Shown here: in pieces, positions 1-9,845 of the stretch | Numbering within the stretch: position 1 is the stretch's first letter | Layout of the letters: each line of letters opens with the position of its first letter | Assembly (NCBI GenBank): GCA_027492795.1 | Contig: JAPUEB010000036.1 | Location: forward strand, 1 to 55,956 | Length of the DNA stretch: 55,956 bases | Direction of reading: 5' to 3' | Source: Chryseobacterium sp. | Lineage (GTDB): Bacteria; Bacteroidota; Bacteroidia; Flavobacteriales; Weeksellaceae | The notes under the pieces: generated by a model | Database searches by the model: none | What the model was told of the DNA's origin: nothing | Seen by the model: only the letters and a program-made list of their open reading frames with translations | Made by a program: the position numbers and the translations under genes

Positions 1-25
1 AACGCTTTAAACAAACTAAATATCA

Positions 26-625
26 ATGTGTTACAATTTTTGTCATGTACTTAGACTTAATTTACAAAATCTCACAATGGCAATTGGTGTGTTGGCAATT
101 ATGGCGATTGCAGCGTATAGATTTCAATTTATGCATCAACCTGGGTTATATTCATCTAAAAACATTTATGAGCAGCAAATAGAAATGTCCAGATTTTTGG
201 GTACATATTATAAAGGTGAAAAAGTAGTAGCGAATGATATTGGAGCTATTTCTTTTTACAGTGAAGTCCAGCTTTTGGATATGGTTGGTCTTGGTTCTAC
301 AGATGTAGCGAAAGTTTGTGTTGAAAATGCAAATTTGCCAACGAAAATCTTCAATGAAAAATATCGAAGTTTCTTAATTGATTACTGTGCAAAAAATAAT
401 TATAAAATAGCAATCATCTATCCAAGTTGGTTCCCTGTGAAGGTTCCATCAACTTGGACTCCCGTTGCATCATGGAAGATTAATAATAACAAAAGTGCGG
501 CAATAAATCGTGTTGTTTTTTACGCTTTAAAACCTGAAGAAATAAAGCCTTTGCAGCAAAATTTGATGAACTTTAATCTTAATAAAAATGTGGAGCAGTG
601 GTACTATAATATTAGGACACAATAA
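26..625 (+). pseudogene. C-terminal part of a membrane glycosyltransferase-like protein (partial or broken)
   Basis: The readable frame begins with one hydrophobic segment (about residues 17-34) followed by a soluble tail of about 160 residues. The tail has a motif order (YEQQ, ANDIGAISFYS, DMVGLGS) that I associate with the C-terminal periplasmic part of GT39-like polytopic glycosyltransferases of Flavobacteria. The multi-helix catalytic portion is absent. A TAA lies in the same frame at 8-10, so the protein cannot simply continue upstream in this frame: either a frameshift lies at the window edge or this is a truncated remnant. It ends 92 bases before rpsL and is probably unrelated to the ribosomal operon. 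The family assignment is inference from a tail only. Confidence 0.45.
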
Positions 626-663
626 TTTTCTGTTAAAAAATTGTAAATAATTCTAAATCAGCA

Positions 664-694
664 TTTGCCAATTAAAAAAATATTCTTACTTTTG
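664..694 (+). promoter_or_regulatory. Bacteroidota-type promoter of the rpsL operon
   Basis: TTTG at 664-667 and TACTTTTG at 687-694 are separated by 19 bases. This matches the TTTG / TAnnTTTG consensus of the primary Bacteroidota sigma factor. It lies just upstream of rpsL and predicts a leader of about 15-20 bases. Confidence 0.8.
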
Positions 695-717
695 CACCCT
701 AAAATAAAAAGCATTAT

Positions 718-1131
718 ATGCCTACTATTCAACAACTAGTAAGAAAAGGAAGAGCCACACTTGCCAAGAAGAGCAAATCGGCTGCCCTTGAATCTTGTCC
801 ACAAAGACGAGGTGTATGTACAAGAGTATATACTACCACACCTAAGAAACCAAACTCTGCACTTCGTAAAGTAGCAAGGGTAAGACTTTCTAACGGTAAA
901 GAAGTCAACGCTTATATCCCGGGCGAAGGACATAATCTTCAAGAGCACTCGATAGTATTGGTAAGAGGCGGAAGGGTGAAAGACCTACCGGGAGTACGTT
1001 ATCACATTGTTCGTGGAGCTTTGGATACCGCAGGAGTTAACGGAAGAACTCAGAGAAGATCTAAGTACGGAGCGAAAAGACCAAAACCAGGTCAAGCAGC
1101 TGCAGCACCTGCAAAAGGTAAAAAGAAGTAA
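718..1131 (+). CDS. rpsL: 30S ribosomal protein S12
   Basis: S12 of the decoding centre, 137 residues. The invariant [10 protein letters not shown] block and the [13 protein letters not shown] block are intact. Lys43 and Lys88, the residues commonly altered in streptomycin-resistant mutants, are both wild-type lysine, so no S12-based resistance is visible. The C-terminus carries a low-complexity Ala/Gly/Lys tail beyond the usual end. It is the first gene of an rpsL-rpsG-fusA-rpsJ transcription unit with a clear promoter 24 bases upstream. The start has no Shine-Dalgarno sequence, as is usual for this phylum. Confidence 0.98.
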   Translation: MPTIQQLVRKGRATLAKKSKSAALESCPQRRGVCTRVYTTTPKKPNSALRKVARVRLSNGKEVNAYIPGEGHNLQEHSIVLVRGGRVKDLPGVRYHIVRGALDTAGVNGRTQRRSKYGAKRPKPGQAAAAPAKGKKK

Positions 1132-1156
1132 TCATTAAATTTTAAGGTACAAAACA

Positions 1157-1633
1157 ATGAGAAAAACAAAAGCGAAAAAAAGACCGTTGTTACCGGATCC
1201 AAAATTTAATGATCAATTGGTAACAAGATTTGTAAATAACTTAATGCTTGACGGTAAAAAGTCAATCGCATTCAAAATTTTCTATGATGCACTAGATGTT
1301 GTAGAAAAAAGAAAAGGTGAAACGGAAAAAACTTCCCTTGAAATCTGGAAAGATGCACTTACAAACGTAATGCCTCACGTAGAAGTACGTTCCAGAAGAA
1401 TTGGTGGTGCCAACTTCCAAATTCCGATGCCAATTCGTGCCGACAGAAAAATTTCTATGGCAATGAAATGGTTAATTAAATATGCGAAAGCAAGAAACGA
1501 TAAGTCTATGGCTTTGAAATTGGCTGCAGAAATTACTGCTGCTGCTAAAGAAGAAGGTGCGGCTTACAAGAAAAAATCGGATACTCACAAAATGGCGGAA
1601 GCTAACAAAGCTTTCTCTCACTTCAAATTCTAA
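1157..1633 (+). CDS. rpsG: 30S ribosomal protein S7
   Basis: S7 nucleates assembly of the 3' major domain of 16S rRNA and lines the E site. At 158 residues it has family length and starts with the typical [17 protein letters not shown]. The conserved segment [19 protein letters not shown] lies near residues 75-93. It sits 25 bases after rpsL and 6 bases before fusA, so all three are cotranscribed. Confidence 0.98.
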   Translation: MRKTKAKKRPLLPDPKFNDQLVTRFVNNLMLDGKKSIAFKIFYDALDVVEKRKGETEKTSLEIWKDALTNVMPHVEVRSRRIGGANFQIPMPIRADRKISMAMKWLIKYAKARNDKSMALKLAAEITAAAKEEGAAYKKKSDTHKMAEANKAFSHFKF

Positions 1634-1639
1634 TCTGAA

Positions 1640-3757
1640 ATGGCAAGAGATCTTACATATACAAGAAACATTGGTATCGCCGCTCACATTGATGCGGGGA
1701 AAACCACCACTACAGAGAGAATTTTATTTTACACCGGTAAAGTTCACAAATTGGGAGAAACTCACCAAGGAACTTCTCAGATGGACTGGATGGAGCAGGA
1801 AGCAGAAAGAGGTATTACCATCACTTCTGCAGCTACCACTTGTCAGTGGCAGTTCCCAACTTCACAGGGACAACTTTTACCGGAATCAAAACCTTATCAT
1901 TTCAACATTATCGATACACCGGGACACGTTGACTTCACCGTAGAGGTAAACAGATCTTTAAGAGTTCTTGACGGTCTTGTATTCCTTTTTTCTGCTGTAG
2001 ACGGCGTAGAACCACAGTCTGAAACCAACTGGAGACTTGCGGACAACTACAAAGTTGCACGTATGGGATTCGTAAACAAAATGGACAGACAAGGTGCAGA
2101 TTTCTTGAACGTTGTAAAACAAGTAAAAGAAATGTTGGGATCCAATGCAGTTCCAATCGTATTACCAATTGGTGCTGAAGAAGATTTCAAAGGTGTTGTA
2201 GATTTAATTAAAAACCGTGCAATCGTTTGGGACGACGCAGGACAAGGTGCTACTTACCAAGTAGTTCCAATTCCTGAAGATATGAAAGACGAAGTATTGG
2301 AATACCGTGAAAAACTAGTAGAAGCAGTTGCTGACTATGATGAAACTTTGATGGAGAAATTCTTCGAAGATCCGGATTCAATTACAGAAGATGAAATCAA
2401 CGAAGCTTTGAGAAAAGCAACAATTGATCTTTCTATCATCCCAATGACTTGTGGTTCTTCATTCAAAAACAAAGGCGTTCAGTTTATGTTGGATGCAGTT
2501 TGTAAATATTTGCCTTCTCCAATGGACAAAGACAATATTACAGGAACTGACCCAAGAACAGACGCTGCCATCGAAAGAAAACCAGACGTTAAAGAACCTT
2601 TCTCTGCATTGGCTTTCAAAATCGCTACCGATCCTTTCGTAGGAAGATTGGCTTTCTTTAGAGCGTATTCAGGAAGATTGGATGCCGGTTCTTATGTTTT
2701 GAACACCCGTTCAAGCAACAAAGAAAGAATTTCTAGAATTTACCAAATGCACGCTAACAAGCAAAATCCTGTAGAATATATTGAAGCAGGAGATATTGGT
2801 GCAGCAGTAGGTTTTAAAGATATTAAAACAGGAGATACTTTGTGTGACGAGAAAAATCCTATCGTTCTAGAATCGATGATTTTCCCAGATCCGGTAATCG
2901 GTATCGCTGTTGAGCCTAAAACTAAAGCAGACCAAGATAAAATGGGTAACGCTTTAGCAAAATTAGCTGAAGAAGATCCTACATTCCAGGTTAAAACTGA
3001 CGAAGCTTCAGGACAAACCATTATTTCAGGAATGGGAGAACTTCACTTGGATATTCTTATCGATCGTATGAAGAGAGAATTCAAAGTGGAGGTAAACCAA
3101 GGTCAACCACAGGTAGAATACAAAGAAAACCTTACAGCAGTTGCTGCACACAGAGAAGTTTACAAAAAACAATCGGGTGGTCGTGGTAAATTTGCGGATA
3201 TCGTTTTCGAAATCGGTCCTGCAGACGAAGGAAAAACTGGTCTTGAGTTCATTAATGAAATTAAGGGTGGTAACATTCCAAAAGAATTTGTTCCTTCTGT
3301 AGAAAAAGGTTTCAAAGAATCTATGAAAAACGGTCCTTTGGCTGGTTTTGAAGTTGAAGGTATTAAAGTTACTTTGAAAGACGGATCTTTCCACGCGGTT
3401 GACTCAGATCAGTTATCGTTTGAATTAGCAGCAAAAATGGGATTCCGTGAAGCTGGTAAAAAAGCGAAACCTGTGATTATGGAACCAATTATGAAACTGG
3501 AGGTTGTAACGCCGGAAGAATATATGGGAGATATCGTAGGTGACCTTAACAGAAGAAGAGGAACTGTAAACGGTATGGACGACAGAAACAACGCTAAAGT
3601 AATCAAAGCTTTCGTTCCACTTTCTGAAATGTTCGGATACGTAACTTCCCTTAGAACTTTATCTTCTGGTAGAGCTACATCTTCGATGGAATTCGAAAAA
3701 TATGAAGCAGCGCCAACAAACATCGCTGAATCTGTAATCGAAAAAGCTAAAGGATAA
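1640..3757 (+). CDS. fusA: Translation elongation factor G
   Basis: EF-G is the GTPase that drives ribosomal translocation; 705 residues. The G motifs are all present: [12 protein letters not shown] (P-loop), [10 protein letters not shown] (switch I), DTPGHVDFT (G3) and NKMD (G4). Domain IV and V sequences follow to the normal end. Domain I contains a short insert ([12 protein letters not shown]) before G3. The gene follows rpsG by 6 bases. Its TAA is immediately followed by an array of 7-base units. It is the canonical str-operon fusA; no second EF-G paralogue or tuf is in the window. Confidence 0.98.
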   Translation: MARDLTYTRNIGIAAHIDAGKTTTTERILFYTGKVHKLGETHQGTSQMDWMEQEAERGITITSAATTCQWQFPTSQGQLLPESKPYHFNIIDTPGHVDFTVEVNRSLRVLDGLVFLFSAVDGVEPQSETNWRLADNYKVARMGFVNKMDRQGADFLNVVKQVKEMLGSNAVPIVLPIGAEEDFKGVVDLIKNRAIVWDDAGQGATYQVVPIPEDMKDEVLEYREKLVEAVADYDETLMEKFFEDPDSITEDEINEALRKATIDLSIIPMTCGSSFKNKGVQFMLDAVCKYLPSPMDKDNITGTDPRTDAAIERKPDVKEPFSALAFKIATDPFVGRLAFFRAYSGRLDAGSYVLNTRSSNKERISRIYQMHANKQNPVEYIEAGDIGAAVGFKDIKTGDTLCDEKNPIVLESMIFPDPVIGIAVEPKTKADQDKMGNALAKLAEEDPTFQVKTDEASGQTIISGMGELHLDILIDRMKREFKVEVNQGQPQVEYKENLTAVAAHREVYKKQSGGRGKFADIVFEIGPADEGKTGLEFINEIKGGNIPKEFVPSVEKGFKESMKNGPLAGFEVEGIKVTLKDGSFHAVDSDQLSFELAAKMGFREAGKKAKPVIMEPIMKLEVVTPEEYMGDIVGDLNRRRGTVNGMDDRNNAKVIKAFVPLSEMFGYVTSLRTLSSGRATSSMEFEKYEAAPTNIAESVIEKAKG

Positions 3758-3884
3758 GAAGCTGGAAGCTGGAAGTGGGGAGCTGGAAGTTCGCCGCCGA
3801 AAAGCATAAAGCATTTTAGAACAATTTTTATTAACGCGACCTGCAAAAAGCCAAAAGCCGATTGCCGATTGCTAAAAGCAAAAA
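3758..3884. repeat. Heptamer arrays filling the fusA-rpsJ spacer
   Basis: Immediately after the fusA stop codon there are five phased 7-base units (3758-3792, words like GAAGCTG). A second array of six units (3843-3884, words GCCAAAA, GCCGATT, GCTAAAA, GCAAAAA) ends 5 bases before the rpsJ ATG. The middle (3793-3842) has no obvious repeat. The GC-initial words recur upstream of rpsH, rpmJ and eno. Confidence 0.8.
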
Positions 3885-3889
3885 ATAAA

Positions 3890-4195
3890 ATGTCACAAAG
3901 AATAAGAATAAAACTAAAGTCTTACGATTACAATTTGGTAGATAAATCTGCTGAGAAAATCGTAAAAACAGTAAAAGCTACAGGTGCTGTTGTAAACGGA
4001 CCAATTCCGTTGCCAACCAACAAAAGAATCTTTACGGTTCTTCGTTCGCCGCACGTAAACAAGAAAGCAAGAGAGCAGTTCCAATTATCTGCACACAAAA
4101 GATTGATGGACATCTACTCCTCTTCTTCTAAAACTGTTGACGCTTTAATGAAGCTTGAATTGCCAAGTGGAGTTGACGTAGAAATTAAAGTGTGA
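3890..4195 (+). CDS. rpsJ: 30S ribosomal protein S10
   Basis: S10 (NusE) is a 3' head protein of the small subunit and a partner of NusB/NusG in antitermination. I chose the ATG at 3890 ([14 protein letters not shown], 101 residues) over an in-frame ATG seven codons upstream, because it gives exact family length and the upstream codons lie in the heptamer array. The conserved block [28 protein letters not shown] is present. It is normally followed at once by rplC; here a terminator and three unrelated genes come first. Confidence 0.97.
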   Translation: MSQRIRIKLKSYDYNLVDKSAEKIVKTVKATGAVVNGPIPLPTNKRIFTVLRSPHVNKKAREQFQLSAHKRLMDIYSSSSKTVDALMKLELPSGVDVEIKV

Positions 4196-4266
4196 TGATG
4201 GAGCGGGAAGTTTGAAGTCTTAAGATGTAAGACTACCGCGAAACAAAATACTTTGCTATGATAATA

Positions 4267-4297
4267 ATCCGTTCTTGAAAAAGAGCGGATTTTTTTG
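4267..4297 (+). terminator. Intrinsic terminator after rpsJ
   Basis: ATCCGTTCTT and AAGAGCGGAT pair around a four-base loop and are followed by seven T. This ends the rpsL-rpsJ transcript and separates it from the rplC-led operon. Confidence 0.85.
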
Positions 4298-4340
4298 TCA
4301 TTGTGAGGAATGGAACGACGAGCAATGACGAAGCAATCAC
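4297..4340. repeat. Dispersed palindromic repeat (CATTGTGAGG...GACGAAGCAATC type)
   Basis: This starts in the T-tract of the rpsJ terminator. Its frame contains ATG codons that extend the following reading frame artificially. A related copy (CATTGCGAG...GACGAAGCAATCC) is at 27986-28025. Confidence 0.65.
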
Positions 4341-4366
4341 TATATTTGAACTATGAAATTTCATCA

Positions 4367-4642
4367 ATGAACAACCTTTATCTTTATTTAATCACCATTT
4401 CCATCATAAGTTTCCTCATCTTCGGCATTGATAAACACAAATCCACCCACTCCAAAAGAAGAATTTCCGAAAATACCTTGCTTCTCCTTACATTTCTTGG
4501 CGGTACAATTGGTTCTGTTTTAGGAATGTTTATTTTCAGGCACAAAATTTCAAAAACAAGTTTTCTTTTGAAATTATTACTTTTGCTCGGTTTACAATTT
4601 CTATTTTTTTATTGGCTCAAAAATAATCATTTACTTAATTGA
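4367..4642 (+). CDS. DUF1294 family small membrane protein
   Basis: A 91-residue protein when started at ATG 4367 (MNNLYLYL). An upstream in-frame ATG at 4310 falls in a dispersed repeat and is unlikely. Three hydrophobic helices are visible (about residues 2-20, 37-57 and 67-85). Between helices 1 and 2 is the DUF1294 signature DKHKSTHSKRRISE, followed by GGTIGSVLGMFIFRHK. Function of the family is unknown. It is the first of three genes placed between rpsJ and rplC. Confidence 0.8.
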   Translation: MNNLYLYLITISIISFLIFGIDKHKSTHSKRRISENTLLLLTFLGGTIGSVLGMFIFRHKISKTSFLLKLLLLLGLQFLFFYWLKNNHLLN

Positions 4643-4703
4643 GGAGTTTAGGATCAGTAATATATTGTAAAAGATAAGAATTAATATTTTTCTAAATTTG
4701 AAT

Positions 4704-5618
4704 ATGAAAAAAATACTTCATCTTTTTATATTCTTTCTTACGCTGCTGATCACGGCTCAAACTCCCAAAGTTTCTTCGGGAAAGTTGGTACAGTATCTCA
4801 ACTTTAATTCTAAAAATATTGAAAACCGAAATGTAAGGGTTTGGCTTCCTGACAACTATAATCCGCAGAAAAAATATCAGGTTCTTTACGCCAATGATGG
4901 ACAAATGTTGTGGGACTCAACTATCACTTGGAACAAGCAGGAGTGGAAATTAGATGAAGTTCTCGGTAAACTCATTAAAGATAAAAAAGTAAAACCAACC
5001 ATCGTTGTAGCCATCGACAATGCCGGAAAAAACCGCCACAGCGAATATTTTCCACAAAAACCGTTTGAAAGTCTTTCGAAAAAAATTCAGGACAGTCTTT
5101 ATTTGCTCAATAGAAGTCAGGATCAGGCTCTTTTTGCTTCCAAAGTATATTCCGATAAGTATTTAAAATTTTTGGTGGAAGAACTGAAACCGTTCATTGA
5201 TAAAAATTATTCTACTTATACTGATTCAAAACACACGTTCATAATGGGAAGTTCTATGGGTGGCTTGATTTCGATGTATGCAGTGACGGAATATCCCCAA
5301 GTTTTTGGTGGCGCAATTTGTATGTCAACGCATTGGCCGGGCGTTTTTTCGGCAGAACACAACCCTGTTCCGTTGGCTTTTCAAAACTATTTAAACAAAA
5401 ATCTCCCGAACTCCGGTAAAAATAAATACTATTTTGATTTCGGAACGGAAACGTTGGATTCGATGTACGAACCACTTCAAAAAGAAGTTGACAAAATTTT
5501 CAAAGCAAAAAAGTACAGGAAAAATCTTTGGCAAACCTTAAAATTTCAAGGCGAAGACCACAGTGAAAAATCTTGGGCGAAACGTTTGGCGATTCCTTTG
5601 AGGTTTGTTTTGAATTAA
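4704..5618 (+). CDS. Secreted esterase, alpha/beta hydrolase (esterase D/Fes-like)
   Basis: 304 residues starting at ATG 4704 (MKKILHLFIFFLTLL), with a signal peptide ending near TAQ. The body has the esterase D fold signatures: VLYANDGQMLWD in the N-terminal third and the nucleophile elbow GSSMGG, which carries the catalytic serine. A histidine (GEDHSEKSW) near the C-terminus is the likely catalytic His. Expected to hydrolyse an ester in the periplasm or outside the cell; related proteins include ferric-enterobactin esterase, but no siderophore genes are nearby. A TAAATTTG box ends 3 bases before the ATG, with no good upstream element. Confidence 0.8.
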   Translation: MKKILHLFIFFLTLLITAQTPKVSSGKLVQYLNFNSKNIENRNVRVWLPDNYNPQKKYQVLYANDGQMLWDSTITWNKQEWKLDEVLGKLIKDKKVKPTIVVAIDNAGKNRHSEYFPQKPFESLSKKIQDSLYLLNRSQDQALFASKVYSDKYLKFLVEELKPFIDKNYSTYTDSKHTFIMGSSMGGLISMYAVTEYPQVFGGAICMSTHWPGVFSAEHNPVPLAFQNYLNKNLPNSGKNKYYFDFGTETLDSMYEPLQKEVDKIFKAKKYRKNLWQTLKFQGEDHSEKSWAKRLAIPLRFVLN

Positions 5619-5663
5619 TTGTGTTATTGCACAAACTCTTTTACATTTAAATGAAATCTAAAA

Positions 5664-6503
5664 ATGATGGTCAGATTTTTTTTATTAGTTACATTATTTA
5701 TTTTCAACTTTTCTTTTGGACAGATGATTACTTCTGATATTCGAATGTCTACAAGCAAATACAATGCGGTTGTAAAAGATTCTTCCCAGATTGTGGTTTT
5801 ATACGAATTATCCCGTGGCAAAAAATCTAATCCTCCAAAAAACGGAACAAGTGCGCAGGTAATCCTTCAAATCGGAAAAAGATTTTCCAAGTTTTTAGAT
5901 GTCAATACACTTCGACATGATTCGCTCATGGAGGCATATAGTCATCAGAAAACAGTTGGAACTAAAGAAATAAATGAGCTTTTAAAATATAGAGCTTTGT
6001 TTACTAAAGATATACTAAAAGATTTAACCAACAATAAAGTCCTCATTAAAGACAGATTCAAGTTGGTGTACCAGTATGAAGAAGGGATGCCTGAGCAAAA
6101 ATGGATGCTTTCCGACGAGAAGACAGAAATAATGGGATTTAATTGTAAGAAAGCTAATCTGGAATTCCGCGGCAGAAAATATCAGGCTTGGTACACCCCA
6201 GAAATTCCAGTAAGTAATGGACCGTATTTATTTGGTGGACTTCCCGGTTTGATCATGAGAATTTCTGATGAAAATGAAGATTATACATTTGTGGCAGTGG
6301 CAGTTGAAAAAAAGAAATCAAGTATTTATTGGAAAAATGAAGAGAAAGACAATATAGTGAGTCGTGAGGATTTTAGAAAAATTCAAAGAAATTATTTTGA
6401 GAATCCCGGATTGTTTATTCACGGCAAAGCTTATGATGCTAATGGAAATGAAATAGTACCCAAATTTCCTTCCATTCCTTATAATCCAATTGAATTGGAA
6501 TAA
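5664..6503 (+). CDS. GLPGLI family protein
   Basis: 279 residues with an N-terminal signal peptide (cleavage near SFGQ). The diagnostic GGLPGLIMRISDE motif lies around residues 192-204 and gives the family its name. Upstream of it is a conserved block (WMLSDEKTEIMGFNCKKA). The GLPGLI family is specific to Bacteroidota, is exported, and its function is unknown. It lies 45 bases after the esterase on the same strand; no terminator is evident between them, so cotranscription is possible. Confidence 0.88.
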   Translation: MMVRFFLLVTLFIFNFSFGQMITSDIRMSTSKYNAVVKDSSQIVVLYELSRGKKSNPPKNGTSAQVILQIGKRFSKFLDVNTLRHDSLMEAYSHQKTVGTKEINELLKYRALFTKDILKDLTNNKVLIKDRFKLVYQYEEGMPEQKWMLSDEKTEIMGFNCKKANLEFRGRKYQAWYTPEIPVSNGPYLFGGLPGLIMRISDENEDYTFVAVAVEKKKSSIYWKNEEKDNIVSREDFRKIQRNYFENPGLFIHGKAYDANGNEIVPKFPSIPYNPIELE

Positions 6504-6630
6504 ATTCTGCTTAATGAATGGTGCGACTCCGTTGCAGTTTGTTTTAATCATTCATAATCAATTACTTCCCGAGCAACTGCTGATATTGATATTTTTTTTC
6601 AAAAATTCAAAAATATTTTTAATCCCCCTC

Positions 6631-6661
6631 TTTGTCAGTTCAAAAAATCTTCTTACATTTG
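6631..6661 (+). promoter_or_regulatory. Promoter of the rplC-led ribosomal operon
   Basis: TTTG (6631-6634), 19 bases, TACATTTG (6654-6661): an excellent match to the Bacteroidota consensus. It gives the split-off S10 operon its own start. Confidence 0.85.
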
Positions 6662-6667
6662 CACACT

Positions 6668-6766
6668 CATTTTAGGGGTGTAGTATGCCTATTTCAGACG
6701 TAGAAATTACTCCAAACCGCCTAAAATGTGCATCAACAAACGATAAATTATATTTTTTTATATACA
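6668..6766 (+). promoter_or_regulatory. Long leader of the rplC operon with a possible stem
   Basis: About 100 bases separate the predicted transcription start from the rplC ATG. TTTTAGG (6670-6676) can pair with CCTAAAA (6720-6726), enclosing a 43-base domain. This could be an autoregulatory leader like those of ribosomal operons in other bacteria. The stem is short and unproven. Confidence 0.35.
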
Positions 6767-7393
6767 ATGTCAGGTATTATTGGAAAAAAAATCGGGATGA
6801 CTTCCCTGTTTAACGAAGAAGGAAAAAACATTCCTTGTACCGTTATTCAGGCTGGTCCATGCTCGGTTTTACAGGTCAGAACCCTTGAAAACGACGGTTA
6901 TGTTGGGTTTCAGTTAGGTTTCGATGACAAGAGTGAGAAGAACGTTGGTAAAGCGTTAGCCGGCCATTTCAAAAAGGCAGGTTCTACTCCAAAAGCTAAA
7001 TTGGTAGAATTCTATCATGAATTTGTTGATGAATTAGCAGTAGGAGACGAAGTAAAAGTTAACCTTTTCACCGAAGGTGAATATGTGGATGTAACAGGTA
7101 CTTCAAAAGGTAAAGGTTTCCAAGGTGTTGTTAAAAGACACAACTTTGGTGGTGTTATGCAAGCTACACACGGGCAGCACAACAGATTAAGAGCTCCAGG
7201 TTCTATCGGTGCAGGTTCCGATCCGTCAAGAGTATTCAAAGGAATGAGAATGGCGGGTAGAATGGGTGGTAAACAAGTAACCGTTCAAAACCTTGAAGTG
7301 TTAAAAGTAGATGAAGAGCAAAATCTTTTAGTAGTAAAAGGTGCTATTCCGGGAGCTAAAAATTCTTATGTAATTATCAGAAAATGGAACTAG
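6767..7393 (+). CDS. rplC: 50S ribosomal protein L3
   Basis: L3 binds domain VI of 23S rRNA and reaches the peptidyl transferase centre. Started at ATG 6767 ([15 protein letters not shown], 208 residues). The in-frame ATG 13 codons upstream would add a non-conserved extension. The central loop block [26 protein letters not shown] is conserved; the Gln that is N5-methylated in E. coli L3 falls in this block. Its last codons overlap rplD by 10 bases. Confidence 0.97.
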   Translation: MSGIIGKKIGMTSLFNEEGKNIPCTVIQAGPCSVLQVRTLENDGYVGFQLGFDDKSEKNVGKALAGHFKKAGSTPKAKLVEFYHEFVDELAVGDEVKVNLFTEGEYVDVTGTSKGKGFQGVVKRHNFGGVMQATHGQHNRLRAPGSIGAGSDPSRVFKGMRMAGRMGGKQVTVQNLEVLKVDEEQNLLVVKGAIPGAKNSYVIIRKWN

Positions 7394-8013
7394 TAGTATT
7401 CAATACACAAGGAAAAGAAACCGGGAGAAAAGTTACTTTGGATGAATCAATCTTCGGAATTGAGCCCAATCAGCACGCGGTTTACTTAGAAGTAAAGCAA
7501 TACCTTGCTGCACAAAGACAAGGTACACATAAATCAAAAGAAAGAAGCGAGATTACGGCTTCTACCAGAAAGCTTAAAAAGCAAAAAGGTTCAGGATCTG
7601 CGAGATATGGTGATATTAAATCGCCAACTTTCAAAGGTGGGGGTAGAGTTTTTGGTCCAAAACCAAGAGATTACCGATTCAAACTGAACAAAGCTTTAAA
7701 AAGATTAGCTAAAAAATCTGTGCTTTCTCAGAAAATGAAAGATAACTCCATTAAAGTTTTGGAAGCATTCAGTTTTGAAGCTCCTAAAACCAAAGAGTTT
7801 ATCAACTTGAACAACGCATTGGGCTTCGAAGGGAAAAAGTCTTTGTACATTTTGCCGGAAGCGAACAAAAATGTTTACTTATCATCTCGAAACTTACCAA
7901 AAACTAAAGTATTGACTTATAATGAGATCAGTTCTTACGACTTGGTACACGCAGGTGAAATCGTATTCTTAGAAGGTGCTATCGAGAAATTCCAAGAAAA
8001 TTTAAGAAAATAA
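7384..8013 (+). CDS. rplD: 50S ribosomal protein L4
   Basis: L4 is an early-assembling protein whose loop lines the polypeptide exit tunnel; 209 residues. The extended loop ([25 protein letters not shown]) is intact, with the GSG(A)R constriction sequence where macrolide-resistance changes occur. The ATG lies inside the end of rplC (10-base overlap), suggesting coupled translation. Confidence 0.97.
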   Translation: MELVVFNTQGKETGRKVTLDESIFGIEPNQHAVYLEVKQYLAAQRQGTHKSKERSEITASTRKLKKQKGSGSARYGDIKSPTFKGGGRVFGPKPRDYRFKLNKALKRLAKKSVLSQKMKDNSIKVLEAFSFEAPKTKEFINLNNALGFEGKKSLYILPEANKNVYLSSRNLPKTKVLTYNEISSYDLVHAGEIVFLEGAIEKFQENLRK

Positions 8014-8016
8014 ATC

Positions 8017-8307
8017 ATGTCATTGATCATTAAACCAGTTATTTCAGAAAAAGCAAACTATCTTACTGATTTAAGAGGGACTTACAGCTTCTTGGTTGAT
8101 ACCAAAGCGAATAAGATTCAAATTAAAAAAGCGATAGAAGATGCTTATGGTGTAAAGGTAGCCGTGGTAAACACCATGATTTATGCTCCTACAGTTTCTT
8201 CGAAATACACCAAAAAAGGACTTCAGGTGGGTAAAACCAACAAACTGAAAAAAGCAGTCGTAAAACTTGCTGAAGGCGAGGTTATCGATATTTTTGCTGT
8301 AAATTAA
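8017..8307 (+). CDS. rplW: 50S ribosomal protein L23
   Basis: L23 sits at the tunnel exit and is the docking site of trigger factor and SRP; 96 residues. It starts MSLIIKPVISEKA, with the conserved KANKIQIKKAIEDAYGVKV block. It lies 3 bases after rplD in the S10 operon. Confidence 0.97.
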   Translation: MSLIIKPVISEKANYLTDLRGTYSFLVDTKANKIQIKKAIEDAYGVKVAVVNTMIYAPTVSSKYTKKGLQVGKTNKLKKAVVKLAEGEVIDIFAVN

Positions 8308-8330
8308 TTTATTAATCATAAATAATAGTA

Positions 8331-9152
8331 ATGTCTGTTAGAAAATTAAAACCTATCACCCCGGGACAGAGATTCAGAGTTGTTAATAACTTTGAGGAAA
8401 TTACTACCAACAAACCAGAGAAATCTCTAACCGTTGGTATTAAAAAGTCAGGTGGACGTAACCAAACTGGTAAAATGACCATGCGTTACACCGGAGGTGG
8501 ACACAAAAAGAAATACAGAATTATCGACTTCAAAAGAAATAAATTCAATGTTGAAGCAACGGTAAAAACTGTAGAGTACGATCCAAACAGAACTGCTTTC
8601 ATCGCACTTCTTGAGTACACCGATGGAGAGAAGAGATACATCATCGCTCCAAACGGAATCAAAGTAGACCAGAAAGTAGTGGCTGCCGAAACTGCAGAAC
8701 CGAACGTGGGTAACGCAATGAAACTGAAAAACATTCCTTTAGGAACTGTTATTTCTTGTATCGAGCTTAAGCCAGGTCAGGGAGCAATTATGGCACGTTC
8801 TGCAGGTTCTTCTGCACAATTAACATCCAGAGATGGTAAATATGCAATCGTGAAATTGCCTTCAGGTGAATCCAGAATGGTACTTACCGAGTGTATGGCA
8901 ATGATTGGATCTGTATCCAATGGCGATCACCAATTAACCGTTTCCGGAAAAGCAGGTAGAAGCAGATGGTTGGGTAGAAGACCAAGAACAAGACCAGTAG
9001 CAATGAACCCAGTTGATCACCCAATGGGTGGTGGTGAAGGACGTTCTTCTGGAGGTCACCCAAGATCAAGAAATGGTAAACCAGCAAAAGGTTTCAAAAC
9101 AAGAAAGAAAAACAAAGCGTCGAACCGATTTATCGTATCTAAAAGAAAATAA
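8331..9152 (+). CDS. rplB: 50S ribosomal protein L2
   Basis: L2 is needed for subunit association and peptidyl transfer; 273 residues. The C-terminal block [18 protein letters not shown] with its conserved histidine (equivalent of E. coli His229) is present, as is the RNA-binding [19 protein letters not shown] block. It is the largest gene of the operon and ends 2 bases before rpsS. Confidence 0.98.
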   Translation: MSVRKLKPITPGQRFRVVNNFEEITTNKPEKSLTVGIKKSGGRNQTGKMTMRYTGGGHKKKYRIIDFKRNKFNVEATVKTVEYDPNRTAFIALLEYTDGEKRYIIAPNGIKVDQKVVAAETAEPNVGNAMKLKNIPLGTVISCIELKPGQGAIMARSAGSSAQLTSRDGKYAIVKLPSGESRMVLTECMAMIGSVSNGDHQLTVSGKAGRSRWLGRRPRTRPVAMNPVDHPMGGGEGRSSGGHPRSRNGKPAKGFKTRKKNKASNRFIVSKRK

Positions 9153-9154
9153 TT

Positions 9155-9433
9155 ATGGCAAGATCACTTAAAAAAGGACCTTTCATTCATCATACTTTAG
9201 ATAAGAAGGTTCAGGCAAATATAGAGTCTAATAAAAAGACAGTTATCAAGACTTGGTCCAGAGCATCTATGATCTCTCCGGACTTCGTAGGACAGACTAT
9301 TGCGGTACACAACGGGAAATCTTTTATCCCAGTTTATGTAACCGAAAACATGGTAGGTCACAAGTTAGGCGAATTTTCTCCGACAAGATCTTTCAGAGGT
9401 CACGGTGGTAACAAAAATAAAGGAGGTAGATAA
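9155..9433 (+). CDS. rpsS: 30S ribosomal protein S19
   Basis: 92 residues. The typical start [19 protein letters not shown] and the conserved [41 protein letters not shown] blocks are present. S19 pairs with S13 in the head and contacts the A-site finger. Placed 2 bases from both neighbours, so it is tightly cotranscribed. Confidence 0.98.
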   Translation: MARSLKKGPFIHHTLDKKVQANIESNKKTVIKTWSRASMISPDFVGQTIAVHNGKSFIPVYVTENMVGHKLGEFSPTRSFRGHGGNKNKGGR

Positions 9434-9435
9434 TC

Positions 9436-9837
9436 ATGGGATCAAGAAAAAGAGAAAGTGCATTGGCACGTAAAATAGCAAACCAGGATGTGGCAAAAGC
9501 CTTACATAACGACTGCCCTTCTTCTCCAAGAAAAATGAGATTAGTTGCAGACATCATCAGAGGAGTTGAGGTTGACAAAGCATTGGCAATCCTTAAATTT
9601 TCAAAGAAAGAAGCATCCAACAAATTAGAGAAAGTTTTACTTTCTGCAATGGCAAACTGGCAGTTGAAAAACGAAGGTGCAGACATTGAAGAAGCAGGAC
9701 TTATCGTGAAGGAAATTCATGTGGACAGTGCAAGACAATTGAAGAGACTAAGACCGGCTCCACAAGGAAGAGGTTACAGAATCAGAAAGAGAAGCAACCA
9801 CATCACATTAATCTTAGGTACTAAAGATAACAAATAA
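9436..9837 (+). CDS. rplV: 50S ribosomal protein L22
   Basis: 133 residues. The globular part has [18 protein letters not shown]. The beta-hairpin tip that reaches into the exit tunnel is [23 protein letters not shown]. No insertion or deletion in the hairpin, where macrolide-resistance changes arise, is visible. Confidence 0.97.
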   Translation: MGSRKRESALARKIANQDVAKALHNDCPSSPRKMRLVADIIRGVEVDKALAILKFSKKEASNKLEKVLLSAMANWQLKNEGADIEEAGLIVKEIHVDSARQLKRLRPAPQGRGYRIRKRSNHITLILGTKDNK

Positions 9838-9845
9838 TTCAAGGT

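Noticed and set aside
3409-3846. Antisense open frame of 145 codons over the end of fusA
   Set aside because: Shadow of a conserved EF-G domain; no start context or family motif.
4310-4366. Longer N-terminus for the DUF1294 protein
   Set aside because: The extra codons come from a CATTGTGAGG-type dispersed repeat; the family begins at MNNLYLYL.
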